Positions 52,613 to 61,111 of a stretch of DNA of 61,243 nt are shown here, one piece after another (the stretch's first letter is position 1; the number at the start of each line of letters is the position of its first letter). The position numbers and the translations under genes were made by a program. The notes below the pieces were generated by a model that was not told the DNA's origin, ran no database searches, and was given only the letters and a program-made list of their open reading frames with translations. The stretch is from JAAYYM01 sp964631375 (GTDB lineage: Bacteria; Bacillota; Clostridia; Lachnospirales; Lachnospiraceae): contig CAZVYQ010000012.1 in the NCBI GenBank assembly GCA_964631375.1, positions 1 through 61,243 of the forward strand, given 5' to 3'.

Positions 52613-53440
52613 TTAATTTCCTCCTTGATCCATACTACCGGAACGAAAGCCCTCGAGATCAATTGTAATGTATCGATATCCCAAAGCCTTCAGCTCTTCT
52701 GTTAATTGTTTTCTATATGAGAGCAGTTGTTCTATACTTTCTTCATCCACCTCGATACGGGCAACAGCACCATGCACCCTTAGTCGAACATTATAGAATC
52801 CATAAGACTCTATGATCGCCTCTCCCCGCTCTACGACTTTCATCATGTCGTATGATAGATGTGTTCCATATGGGAATCTGGTTGCCAGACAGGGCTTTGA
52901 CGGACGATTGGCGGCCGATAAACCATATTCTGCGGCAAGTCTCCGCACATCCTCTTTTGTCATACCGACATCTGCCAGCGGACTGATCAGACCCAACTCT
53001 TTGACTGCTCGAATCCCGGGGCGATATACATGCAGATCATCCTCATTGGTTCCCTCTATGATAATCTCTGTATCTAGTCCTTTAGCCAAATCTAATGCAT
53101 GCATGAACAGACACTTTTTGCATAAATAACATCGATTGACCGGATTTTCAATGATCCCTGCATCTGATAACTCATCAACATCTATCACGATATGCTCTGC
53201 ACCAATCTCTCCTGCTGTCTGTCCAGCTGTTTCGATATCCTTTACCGGGTGAAGCATAGTACGAAATGTCACTGCATAAACCTTTCGAGTTTTGGATGTA
53301 TGATACTCACAAGCAAGTTTTAGCAACAAACTGCTGTCAACACCTCCGGAAAAAGCAACGATCACATTGCAATCCGAATACTGTCGCATGAGATTTTGTA
53401 GTTGACTGCGTTTTTCCTCATACGTGCTCATATTCTTCAT
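52613..53440 (-). CDS. larE: LarE, ATP-dependent sulfur-transfer enzyme for nickel-pincer nucleotide synthesis
   Basis: 275 aa. A PP-loop ATP pyrophosphatase with SGGVDSS (31-37). LarE adenylylates the pyridinium dicarboxylate product of LarB and converts its carboxylates to thiocarboxylates. Cys184 in KPCLATR is at the position of the sacrificial sulfur donor cysteine of Lactobacillus LarE. This protein also has Cys104, Cys107 and Cys110 (CYLCKKC), so a cluster-dependent, non-sacrificial type is possible. The start is ambiguous between two close ATGs (53440 and 53431), both overlapping larC by a few codons. Part of larB-C-E-MN-Q-O. Confidence 0.9.
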   Translation of the reverse strand: MKNMSTYEEKRSQLQNLMRQYSDCNVIVAFSGGVDSSLLLKLACEYHTSKTRKVYAVTFRTMLHPVKDIETAGQTAGEIGAEHIVIDVDELSDAGIIENPVNRCYLCKKCLFMHALDLAKGLDTEIIIEGTNEDDLHVYRPGIRAVKELGLISPLADVGMTKEDVRRLAAEYGLSAANRPSKPCLATRFPYGTHLSYDMMKVVERGEAIIESYGFYNVRLRVHGAVARIEVDEESIEQLLSYRKQLTEELKALGYRYITIDLEGFRSGSMDQGGN

Positions 53441-54701
53441 ATTCTCCCTGAATGATCCGATAAGCCTCCATGTATGAAATACCATGTTGACTACAGATCT
53501 GCTTTACACCTTCATACTCCGGATAATACCTGGTCTTGCCCTGTGATGTACATTTCTTGATCTGCACCTTACCCAGAGAAGACTCGAACTGTATGATCTC
53601 CCTTGGTAAGATCGTTCGTTCCATTTTGATCCGACGTATACCGATTGTAGTCGTTTCCATAAAAATAATACTCTCTAATCTTTCGATATCTGCCGGAGTA
53701 CAGATCACATTGATCTGATAAGCAGGTCTGTTTTTCTTCATAAACACCGGAGTAAAATAAACATCTCTGGCTCCTGCCAGCATCAGTCGCTCCATTGTGT
53801 AGCCCATCATCTCACCGGTACAATCGTCAATATTACTCTCTAATTTATAAATACAATCCTCTTCCTTTTGACCTTCATGGATCAGCATGGCACGCAGCAT
53901 ACTTGGTATTTCATATTCCCGCTTGCCTGCACCGATTCCGATTCGTTCGATTTCAAATGTGATTGGCAGAGAATCCTTTGTGCGAATGGCAGCTGCGATC
54001 GCAGCACCTGTCGGTGTTACCAGTTCTCCATGTACTCCCGTCATGTGGAGTTTCAAACAATGTCTGCTTACAATCTGTGCTACAGCAGGTACTGGTATCG
54101 GAAGAATCCCATGCTGACAGCGTATCGTCCCGCGCCCTTCAGACAATTCAGGAATGATCACCTCTGTAATGTCCAGATCATCCAGACATACTGCCACTGC
54201 TGTGATATCTACTATAGAATCAACTGCTCCTACCTCATGAAAATGTACATGTTCAACATCTGTTCCATGAGCTCTTGCCTCAGCCTCCGCTATGATCTGA
54301 AAGATCCGGATGGCAGTATTTCTTGCACGTTCACTTAAATCCGCAGCATTTAGAATACTTAAAATATCCGCCAGATTTCTATGTTCGTGATGATGATGAA
54401 CGTGATCATGATCACCATGTAGATGATCTGAATGCTCGTGGTCTGTATGCTCATCGTGACCATGCAGATATTCCATATCATGATCATGGTTTTCATGCTC
54501 CTGATCCAGAATCACATGAAAATCACAGGCATCTATCCCCGCCTTCTTCACTCTTGTAATCCTGGTCTCATATCCATCGATCGGAAGGCTGCTCAAAGCC
54601 TTCGATAGTTTGTCCTGATCTGCTCCCAAATCCAGCAAAGCGGCCACTGTCATATCTCCGCTGATTCCGGAATAGCACTCCAAATATAATACATTACTCA
54701 T
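53418..54701 (-). CDS. larC: LarC, nickel insertion enzyme for nickel-pincer nucleotide, single frame, His-rich
   Basis: 427 aa in one uninterrupted frame. LarC is the CTP-dependent cyclometallase that inserts nickel into the pincer nucleotide. ECYSGISGDMTVAALLDLG (8-26), VHFHEVGAVDSIVDI and NIDDCTGEMMGYTMERL are LarC signatures. Residues 69-107 contain 17 histidines among Asp/Glu, a likely nickel-binding or storage loop. In Lactobacillus plantarum larC is split and made by a ribosomal frameshift; here no frameshift is needed. It starts 5 bp after larB (TTAGGAG ribosome site). Confidence 0.92.
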   Translation of the reverse strand: MSNVLYLECYSGISGDMTVAALLDLGADQDKLSKALSSLPIDGYETRITRVKKAGIDACDFHVILDQEHENHDHDMEYLHGHDEHTDHEHSDHLHGDHDHVHHHHEHRNLADILSILNAADLSERARNTAIRIFQIIAEAEARAHGTDVEHVHFHEVGAVDSIVDITAVAVCLDDLDITEVIIPELSEGRGTIRCQHGILPIPVPAVAQIVSRHCLKLHMTGVHGELVTPTGAAIAAAIRTKDSLPITFEIERIGIGAGKREYEIPSMLRAMLIHEGQKEEDCIYKLESNIDDCTGEMMGYTMERLMLAGARDVYFTPVFMKKNRPAYQINVICTPADIERLESIIFMETTTIGIRRIKMERTILPREIIQFESSLGKVQIKKCTSQGKTRYYPEYEGVKQICSQHGISYMEAYRIIQGEYEEYEHV

Positions 54702-54706
54702 ACTCG

Positions 54707-55450
54707 TTATACTCCTAACCTATTAATCTGTACTGCCAGATATCCTGCCCCATAACCATTATCAATATTAACCACTGCCACTCCGTTAGCACAGGAATTA
54801 ATCATTGTCAGTAATGCCGATAGTCCATGCATACTCGCACCATAGCCAATTGATGTCGGCACCGCAATGACTGGTTTGCTAACCAGTCCGCCGATCACGC
54901 TCGCAAGTGCTCCCTCCATTCCGGCAACCGCGATCACGCAGTTCGCACTCTGTATATCCTCCAGCTTCGCCAATAGTCTATGCAGTCCACTGACACCGAC
55001 ATCATAGATCCGCTCAACATAGGATCCGAAAAACTCAGCCGTCTGTGCTGCTTCCTCTGCAACCGAAATATCTGCTGTCCCGGCTGTACAAACTGCTATT
55101 TTTCCTATTTTTTTCTTGTCCTTTTTTTCTATTTTTAATATATGTGAAACCGGATCATATTCTACCTGAGGAAGGATCTTTCTGATCACCTCATACTGTC
55201 CTTCATCTGCTCTGGTTCCAAGCACCTCTTCATTGCTTTCATACAAATGTTGAAAAATATCAGATAAATGAGCATCTGCCTTGCCACTGCAGAACACCAC
55301 TTCTGGAAAACCCGAACGTACTGCACGATGTGTATCCAGCTTAGCAAATCCCAATTCCTCAAACGGCTGTCTTTTCAGATACCCCTCGGCCTCCTCAACC
55401 GACAGATCTCCTCTCTTTAACTTCTCCAGCACTTCTCTCGTTTCCATCAT
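54707..55450 (-). CDS. larB: LarB, nicotinic-acid-adenine-dinucleotide carboxylase/hydrolase
   Basis: 248 aa. The C-terminal PurE-like domain (about 120-245) has IAVCTAGTADISVAEEAA, YDVGVSGLHRLL, GMEGALASVIGG and VPTSIGYGASMHGLSAL. LarB carboxylates and hydrolyses nicotinic acid adenine dinucleotide to start nickel-pincer nucleotide synthesis. The start at the first of two adjacent ATGs follows GAGGGAG. It is the first gene of the operon, behind the promoter at 55506-55534. Confidence 0.92.
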   Translation of the reverse strand: MMETREVLEKLKRGDLSVEEAEGYLKRQPFEELGFAKLDTHRAVRSGFPEVVFCSGKADAHLSDIFQHLYESNEEVLGTRADEGQYEVIRKILPQVEYDPVSHILKIEKKDKKKIGKIAVCTAGTADISVAEEAAQTAEFFGSYVERIYDVGVSGLHRLLAKLEDIQSANCVIAVAGMEGALASVIGGLVSKPVIAVPTSIGYGASMHGLSALLTMINSCANGVAVVNIDNGYGAGYLAVQINRLGV

Positions 55451-55505
55451 GCTCACTCCCTCGCATACTTGATCAGATAACCTCTCTCTGCCGCACTTAT
55501 CTATT

Positions 55506-55534
55506 ACTATATACCATAATGATCGTTTCTGCAA
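55506..55534 (-). promoter_or_regulatory. Probable promoter of the lar operon
   Basis: The minus strand has TTGCAG (55529-55534), a 17-bp spacer and TATAGT (55506-55511), about 55 bp upstream of larB. I see no obvious nickel riboswitch or NikR-type palindrome in the leader. Confidence 0.6.
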
Positions 55535-55619
55535 AACCTGTTTTAGCCAACCGCTATCGTCCTATCAACATAACATATAGAGTCCACTCCAAGTCAAATT
55601 TTTATTAAATCAAATTTTT

Positions 55620-55673
55620 TGTAAAGTGTACTTGACACGTAATGTAAAGTGTACTATACTACAGATGTAAAGC
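55620..55673 (+). promoter_or_regulatory. Promoter and 23-bp-spaced operator repeats of the XRE regulator gene
   Basis: TTGACA (55632-55637), 17 bp, TATACT (55655-55660). A 13-bp sequence TGTAAAGTGTACT occurs at 55620-55632 and 55643-55655, and a partial copy (TGTAAAG) at 55666; start-to-start spacing is 23 bp each time. The copies flank the -35 and the spacer/-10, as expected for autoregulation. Confidence 0.75.
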
Positions 55674-55703
55674 AAACATTACATTGGAAAGGAGTTAATC
55701 AAC

Positions 55704-55937
55704 GTGGGAGAGAAAATAGAAAACCGCATTGCAGAGTATCGTAAACAGCGGCATATCACTCAAGAAGATCTGGCAAATACAGTGTTTGTTTCCAGACAAA
55801 CCATCATTTCACTGGAGAACGGTAAATACATTGCATCACTTCCGTTGGCACATAAGCTTGCGAGATATTTTGAAACGACGATTGAAGAACTGTTTATATT
55901 TGATGATCCAAAGGATCAGATGAAGGAGGAACGATAA
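55704..55937 (+). CDS. Small XRE/Cro-C1-type transcriptional regulator
   Basis: 77 aa with one helix-turn-helix (about 6-60): RIAEYRKQRHITQEDLANTV and VSRQTIISLENGKYIAS. It starts with GTG, 8 nt after AAAGGAG. It is of the YozG/HigA-like small type often paired with a membrane protein. Its promoter carries 23-bp-spaced repeats that are probably its own operators. The following membrane gene begins after 1 bp. Confidence 0.9.
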   Translation: MGEKIENRIAEYRKQRHITQEDLANTVFVSRQTIISLENGKYIASLPLAHKLARYFETTIEELFIFDDPKDQMKEER

Positions 55938-55938
55938 A

Positions 55939-56343
55939 ATGAAAATGATTAAGAAGAAAATAACCTATATGGTCATACTATTTGCTGCAGGTGTAATTAT
56001 GATAGGCACTGCACTTTTTAAGGGTGGAGATTCCATGCTGATGGGTATGGGCGTCGGACTTGCAGTCGTATCACTGCTCAAGGCTGTTCAGTTCATCAGA
56101 CTGACACGCAACTCTGAAAAAATGAAACAATATGAGATTATGCAAAACGAGGAACGCCTGATCTTAATCGTGACACGTAGCGGATATGCAACATTTTTGA
56201 TCACTGTTGCCATCGAGTACATTGTAATGCTGGTATTGCTCCTGACCGGTCAGGAAGCAGTCGCTTCTATTGTCGCAGAGGTAGCCGGTCTACAGGTATT
56301 TTGCTATCTCATCATGTATTTACTTTATAATAAGAAATATTAA
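55939..56343 (+). CDS. Membrane protein paired with the XRE regulator
   Basis: 134 aa with about four helices (10-28, 31-50, 78-101, 107-130) and a charged central loop (RLTRNSEKMKQYEIMQNEE, about 54-72). Similar XRE-plus-small-membrane-protein pairs are common in Firmicutes (DUF2178-like); the function is not known. It is translationally coupled to the regulator gene. It is not recognisable as a toxin. Confidence 0.75.
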   Translation: MKMIKKKITYMVILFAAGVIMIGTALFKGGDSMLMGMGVGLAVVSLLKAVQFIRLTRNSEKMKQYEIMQNEERLILIVTRSGYATFLITVAIEYIVMLVLLLTGQEAVASIVAEVAGLQVFCYLIMYLLYNKKY

Positions 56344-56408
56344 GCACCTTATGTATAAAATACCATCATTTCTCACACACTATCCAAAAACAGGTTAGGA
56401 GAATCATC

Positions 56409-56657
56409 ATGAGAAATCGTTGGCTGGATGCACTGATCAAAACACTTGTAATATTGTTGATTTCACATATCATATTTCTTCTGTTTGGCTATTTTATCAG
56501 AACAGACATTGGTATTTTTAACTTTCCAATGCTCTGGGCTCACTGGTCAGATAACTGGAGAGATGCCTGTATAGGAATCATCGGAACCATCATCCTTTAT
56601 TTTGTTGTATACTTCTTATTTTCCAGAAGGTCACAGGATTATCTGGACATGGAATAG
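56409..56657 (+). CDS. Small two-helix membrane protein, unknown
   Basis: 82 aa with helices at about 10-29 and 51-70 and a loop rich in Trp (MLWAHWSDNWRD). The ribosome site GGTTAGGAG is 9 nt upstream. It is the third gene of the XRE unit, ending at a terminator. No family is recognised. Confidence 0.7.
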   Translation: MRNRWLDALIKTLVILLISHIIFLLFGYFIRTDIGIFNFPMLWAHWSDNWRDACIGIIGTIILYFVVYFLFSRRSQDYLDME

Positions 56658-56660
56658 AGT

Positions 56661-56704
56661 AAAAATGCCATGGTCTGCTTCACAGCAATCCATGGCATTT
56701 CTAT
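56661..56704. terminator. Bidirectional terminator
   Basis: An 11-bp stem AAATGCCATGG/CCATGGCATTT with a 16-nt loop, between the small membrane gene and the convergent chemotaxis receptor gene. Confidence 0.75.
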
Positions 56705-56716
56705 ACTCTTATTTCA

Positions 56717-58402
56717 CTAGATCTTAAATTCACCGATCATATCCTGTAAACCACCCGTTGTTTCTTTGGACTCATTGGAATTATCAGATACTGACTGCAT
56801 ACGGTCTACGAGCAGTTGAATCGATGCTGAGGTTTCCTCTGTCGCTGCCGCATTTTCTTCTGAAATTGCAGACAGGTTGGCGATAGCATTTAGTATTTCC
56901 TTCTTCTCATTATTAACAGCTGCAACTCTGTTCACAATCGTATGAACCGCATCTGCAACCTCGTCGAGTTTACCGTTAACATCCTCAAAACTTCCGCTCA
57001 CATCGCGGAGTACTGTTCCTTCTTTTTCAGATGCTTCTTTGATACTCTCTGCCAATTGAACACTGTTATCGACAAGACTGGTAATCTGCTGTACAATCTG
57101 TGCGATCTCCCTTGCTGACTCACTGGACTGCTCTGCCAAGCCTTTGATCTCTGACGCAACCACAGCAAAGCCCTTGCCCGCCTCTCCAGCTCTGGCCGCC
57201 TCGATACTTGCGTTGAGTGACAATAGATTGGTCTGAGAGGCAATACTTTGAATCATATCAGCAGCTTTGTTGATCTCGTCAACTGTCTGATTAATCTCAT
57301 AAATGATACTTGAAACATCATCGGCACTTTTCTTGGTATCCTGATTTGCAATCAATAGTTTTTCCAGAGCCGTCTTTGACTGGCTGCCAATCGCCGTTGC
57401 ATCCGTCACAATCGTAAGACTGTGATCAGTGACACCTGAAATATCATCTATGCTTCTGCTGATCTCCTCTATACCACGCATGGTATTTTCTGTATGATGT
57501 GCCATCTCTGTCGCACCCTTGGCAAGTTCTCCTACCGCTGCACTGATGTTCTCTGTTGTTCCCGAGCATTCCTGTGCAATGCTCGTAATACTGTCGGCGT
57601 TGGAATTGACTGCATCAGAAGCTGCCTTGATATTCTGAATGGCTGATACAAGTTTTCCTTTTAATAAATCCACTGATGTGTTGATCAGTCCAACTTCTCC
57701 ACGGAATTTCTTAACCGATCCCTCACTCTTCAGATCCAGATCTGACAGTCGATCGATCCTCTCCACAGTTTTTTCAATCGGTTTTGATATCATCTGTGAA
57801 ATGATAACAGCAATACCGGAACATAGAATCAAGGGAATCAGACTTAAGAGCAGAATGATATTGATCAATCCATTCAATTCCTCCATTGCATCATCCTTAT
57901 TCGCAGACAGCACCAAAATATAGGATTCATCAGCACTGACATAGTATGCGGCATATTTATCTTCTCCCCCATACTGATATTCCATCATATCCGGTGCTGG
58001 TGGAGTTCCACCTCCTAATTGCTTCCTGAGCTCCTGAACAGCCTCAATCTCTACTTTCTTGCCGATCTCATCTCGATTGGGATGATACATCATAAATCCC
58101 GTTGAATCCACAATATAAGTATAACTGGAAGGCATACCTGACAATTTGTATGTAGATAACTTCTTATCTAATGAATCCACAGATAATGCAGATCTTCCCA
58201 AAAGTTCCACATCTCTTTCCAGATTGCCACCCATGTATGTTACAGAATCTTTGATATAATTTTGTACCAGATGATTAATGATGTCGCTGGACTTGGATAC
58301 AAAAGCAACAGCATTGATTGCGAGTGTCAATATAACTGAGAAAATAACAAGTGCAATAATCTTAGTCCTGATCAAACTATAAAACTTTATCTTCTTTTTC
58401 AT
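56717..58402 (-). CDS. Methyl-accepting chemotaxis protein with extracytoplasmic Cache-like sensor
   Basis: 561 aa. Helix 1 (about 13-33), a Cache-like external sensor (about 38-180, including YTYIVDSTGFMMYHPNRDEI), helix 2 (about 183-205), HAMP (205-260), and a signalling domain to the C-terminus with the hairpin tip (SNLLSLNASIEAARAGEAGKGF split as SQTNLLSLNASIEAARAGEA and GKGFAVVASEIKGLAEQS). It relays ligand binding to CheA. No other chemotaxis gene is nearby, and a weak TAAA/GCC sigma-D-like element upstream was not accepted. The ribosome site is AAAGGAGGG. Confidence 0.94.
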   Translation of the reverse strand: MKKKIKFYSLIRTKIIALVIFSVILTLAINAVAFVSKSSDIINHLVQNYIKDSVTYMGGNLERDVELLGRSALSVDSLDKKLSTYKLSGMPSSYTYIVDSTGFMMYHPNRDEIGKKVEIEAVQELRKQLGGGTPPAPDMMEYQYGGEDKYAAYYVSADESYILVLSANKDDAMEELNGLINIILLLSLIPLILCSGIAVIISQMISKPIEKTVERIDRLSDLDLKSEGSVKKFRGEVGLINTSVDLLKGKLVSAIQNIKAASDAVNSNADSITSIAQECSGTTENISAAVGELAKGATEMAHHTENTMRGIEEISRSIDDISGVTDHSLTIVTDATAIGSQSKTALEKLLIANQDTKKSADDVSSIIYEINQTVDEINKAADMIQSIASQTNLLSLNASIEAARAGEAGKGFAVVASEIKGLAEQSSESAREIAQIVQQITSLVDNSVQLAESIKEASEKEGTVLRDVSGSFEDVNGKLDEVADAVHTIVNRVAAVNNEKKEILNAIANLSAISEENAAATEETSASIQLLVDRMQSVSDNSNESKETTGGLQDMIGEFKI

Positions 58403-58498
58403 GCTATATTCCCTCCTTTAGAATCTGAGCACTATTACCATGCTAACAGGGATAGGAGGCAAAAACAATGCAATTATTTACGATATCATTTGATATTT

Positions 58499-59371
58499 CT
58501 ATCCTTTTTGTCGAATACTTCTCTCCATCAGTTTCGCTGTAATGATTCCAAACAGAAGCATGGAGGTTACCATCTCTACCAGATGTCTCAGACGAACCGT
58601 GTCTGGAAACAGGAAGTTCGGAACAAGCAAGCCAACTGCTGTACAAAGAAATACCGCACATACACCAATGACAAAATCATGTTTATGTTTCCAGCTGATC
58701 TTCATAAGTGGAACAATTCCCAGAGTAAAGAGCATGCCTCGGAAGAACTGGAACGGATAAATGATGAAACTATTGACTGCATTAGAATATAATTGACCCA
58801 GGAAACCAACATCCACTGTTGAACCGGAATAGAATACTCTCAGGTCTTCTGATTTCCATGCCACAAAGTAACCAAACACAAAGTAAATAACCATATAGAT
58901 CAATCCATTGATCAACATTCTGCCCACGAAACTTTTCCAGTCAATTTTCTCTGTTTCATTTTCATTACTTTTCCTCTTTAATATGATAACCAGCAGAAAA
59001 ACCGTAATCGCAATCGCAAAGAACTCCCCAAGCATCATCAGGACGACATCACCTCTGCCCAGTCCTACAAATGCATTGTTAAAAAATAGTGTCTCAATCT
59101 GTGTCATAAAGCTCTGGATAAAGAATATGCATCCAACTACTGACAGATATAATCTAATTCCCTTGCACTTGGCATTGTCCACAAGAAAATACATCGTTCC
59201 GGTAATCCACAGCATATAGACTGCTGTCAGGAGCATATTGGTTTCCTGTCCTGCACTCCCCTCCTTAAACCACTGTGAGAACGGCAGAAAACTGAACACC
59301 ATTCCATTCACAAGCATATATACGATTGCCATAATGGAACAAATCAAAACACCCTTTACTATTTTTTTCAT
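58499..59371 (-). CDS. Polytopic membrane protein, unknown function
   Basis: 290 aa with about eight membrane helices and a basic loop in the middle (LKRKSNENETEKIDW). The start (MKKIVKGV) follows AAAAGGAG; an ATG 6 codons upstream was not preferred. No transporter or enzyme motif is visible. It is a single gene with no terminator seen; upstream are two TATGTT direct repeats spaced 21 bp. Confidence 0.7.
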   Translation of the reverse strand: MKKIVKGVLICSIMAIVYMLVNGMVFSFLPFSQWFKEGSAGQETNMLLTAVYMLWITGTMYFLVDNAKCKGIRLYLSVVGCIFFIQSFMTQIETLFFNNAFVGLGRGDVVLMMLGEFFAIAITVFLLVIILKRKSNENETEKIDWKSFVGRMLINGLIYMVIYFVFGYFVAWKSEDLRVFYSGSTVDVGFLGQLYSNAVNSFIIYPFQFFRGMLFTLGIVPLMKISWKHKHDFVIGVCAVFLCTAVGLLVPNFLFPDTVRLRHLVEMVTSMLLFGIITAKLMERSIRQKG

Positions 59372-59640
59372 TTCTAAGCTCCTTTTCACTCATAAGATCA
59401 ATTCATTTCTTGCTACAACTAGATTATACATGATTGATTTTATTTGCCTAGGTGAGTGATCCTATGTTGCAGAAAGTGCTTCTTATGTTACGGAATAGAA
59501 GTGTTATCATCCGTCTGTCCTGATCGACCCGAAAACTTCTTTTCATATTCTGATTGATTGTTACATATACTGAATACCATATGAAAAACAGGACAATCAC
59601 ATTATATAGGCAATGTATCCCTGTATTCTGAGGTGTTTAT

Positions 59641-59826
59641 ATGAATCAAAAACTAGTATTGATATTGATGACAGTAATTCTCATGTTTGGAATGACACTG
59701 AACTACACAAAAGAAATCATAAAGACAGGAACTTTACAAATAGAAAAAGCAAGAAACATAGCAGAACAATATAATAAAAGGACAAGATACCTCGACGCCC
59801 TATTGGATGAGATATCCTGTCCCTGA
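59641..59826 (+). CDS. Possible small membrane-anchored protein, 61 aa
   Basis: A 61-codon frame with a plausible ribosome site (GAGGTG) and a leading hydrophobic helix (about 3-21, LVLILMTVILMFGMTLNYT), followed by a charged helical stretch ending in LDEISCP. It lies alone between two minus-strand genes. No family is recognised; coding status is uncertain. The rest of 59372-59640 is described under the direct repeats. Confidence 0.4.
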   Translation: MNQKLVLILMTVILMFGMTLNYTKEIIKTGTLQIEKARNIAEQYNKRTRYLDALLDEISCP

Positions 59827-59860
59827 CTGTTTACCATTGTTTCCTATATGCTATTTTCAC

Positions 59861-61111
59861 TCAAAAAACATCCACCCTGACCTCATCATATACCTGTGAA
59901 GGGCCTGACTGTAGTAAATCTGATGTTTCATCTCCTCTAAGCTCCCTATCAAAAAAGGCCATTAAATATGCATTCGTGATTCTGTTTTGCCTCTCTTCAG
60001 GAATACTGCCCAAAAATCCTGTCAGCTTACCCAATATGGGAATCAATGAGTTTAGGTCAGAATAATTCATATGCATTGCCCCATCAACCGCCACTACGAT
60101 ATAATTCTTCTGCTGATCGGAATAACCATCGGCAATTCTGGATTTTACCTTTCCACCGGTCGTAAGCACCATAAAAGGTTGATTGATGCACCGGTCAACA
60201 GCGTCTCCAAAAACTCCTCCATCCATATTCACAAAGGCCTTAATGCGATTGTCCTCTAGACAAGCCTGGCCGGAGGCCGCACCTCCAAAGGAATGCCCAA
60301 AGGCTCCGATAGAATCCTCATCTAGTCTGTTCCTAAATATACTGTCGACCAGACCCTCATTCATCTCCTCAATCTTACTGATCATAAAGGAAAGATCATC
60401 AGCCCATATCCGAACGCTCTCATTATTACATTTTGCATTTCGGAGTATAAACTTTGTAAATTCAGGTGAATTCTCATCAAGCCCACTTAGTTTTGCTGCT
60501 TCTACCGCTTGACCTGTATCCATACTGAGTTTCTCTTTTTGTTCAGGATTATATGGAACAAGTCTTCCGTCTGGATAAATATCTGCAAAATCCTCATATG
60601 GATGCCCCACTGCAAAAACAATATAACCATGACTCGCCAGTTCCTCCATCTGTATCACATTCTGACCATAGAACATGGCACCTCCGCCGGAGAACACAAT
60701 GACCGGATACTTTTCCTCTCGATCTGAGAGAATTGCATTTAAATGACTGTTAGTTTTTATCTTTGAAAAATAACCCAGTAGATTAGGAAGATTTCGATAT
60801 TCAGTAAAATAGTACATGGCTTTAGAATTGTTAATCCATGCAGCACATTCCTCCTCTGAATCCTCCATAGCCGGATACCAAACCTGCAACGGTATGTTTC
60901 TGTATTCCTCTTCTGTCGAAAACACTTCCCTTCTGTCAGTGTCTACAAAAGACATATATTGTGTGCCGACCATATATTCTCCTGTTGGCTTAGGCATATC
61001 TTTTATTGGGAATAGTAATAAAAGAATAAGTATGATTATGCTAATTCCAATCATCATACCAATCATTATTTTTGTATACAATCGTCTGCCCTTATTCACT
61101 GTCAAATCCAT
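59861..61111 (-). CDS. Membrane-anchored alpha/beta hydrolase, PAF-acetylhydrolase-like
   Basis: 416 aa. An N-terminal helix (about 15-36) anchors the protein with the catalytic domain outside. An alpha/beta-hydrolase fold has FSGGGAMF (oxyanion region), GHSFGG with nucleophile Ser274, Asp297 in NMDGG and a candidate His near residue 352 (AMHMNYSD). The layout matches platelet-activating-factor acetylhydrolase/dienelactone-hydrolase-like esterases. The substrate is unknown. It is a single gene; the 130 bp upstream to the window end show no clear promoter. Confidence 0.82.
   Translation of the reverse strand: MDLTVNKGRRLYTKIMIGMMIGISIIILILLLLFPIKDMPKPTGEYMVGTQYMSFVDTDRREVFSTEEEYRNIPLQVWYPAMEDSEEECAAWINNSKAMYYFTEYRNLPNLLGYFSKIKTNSHLNAILSDREEKYPVIVFSGGGAMFYGQNVIQMEELASHGYIVFAVGHPYEDFADIYPDGRLVPYNPEQKEKLSMDTGQAVEAAKLSGLDENSPEFTKFILRNAKCNNESVRIWADDLSFMISKIEEMNEGLVDSIFRNRLDEDSIGAFGHSFGGAASGQACLEDNRIKAFVNMDGGVFGDAVDRCINQPFMVLTTGGKVKSRIADGYSDQQKNYIVVAVDGAMHMNYSDLNSLIPILGKLTGFLGSIPEERQNRITNAYLMAFFDRELRGDETSDLLQSGPSQVYDEVRVDVF

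Noticed and set aside
55451..55600. Nickel/cobalt riboswitch in front of larB
   Set aside because: No conserved NiCo core or strong stems are visible; the leader from the predicted promoter is only about 50 nt.
55704..56343. Toxin-antitoxin module (XRE plus following gene)
   Set aside because: The second product is a four-helix membrane protein without features of a known toxin; regulator plus membrane partner is the better reading.
58440..58498. Sigma-D (flagellar) promoter for the chemotaxis receptor
   Set aside because: A TAAA box exists but the -10 (GCCTCCTA) matches the GCCGATAA consensus at too few positions.
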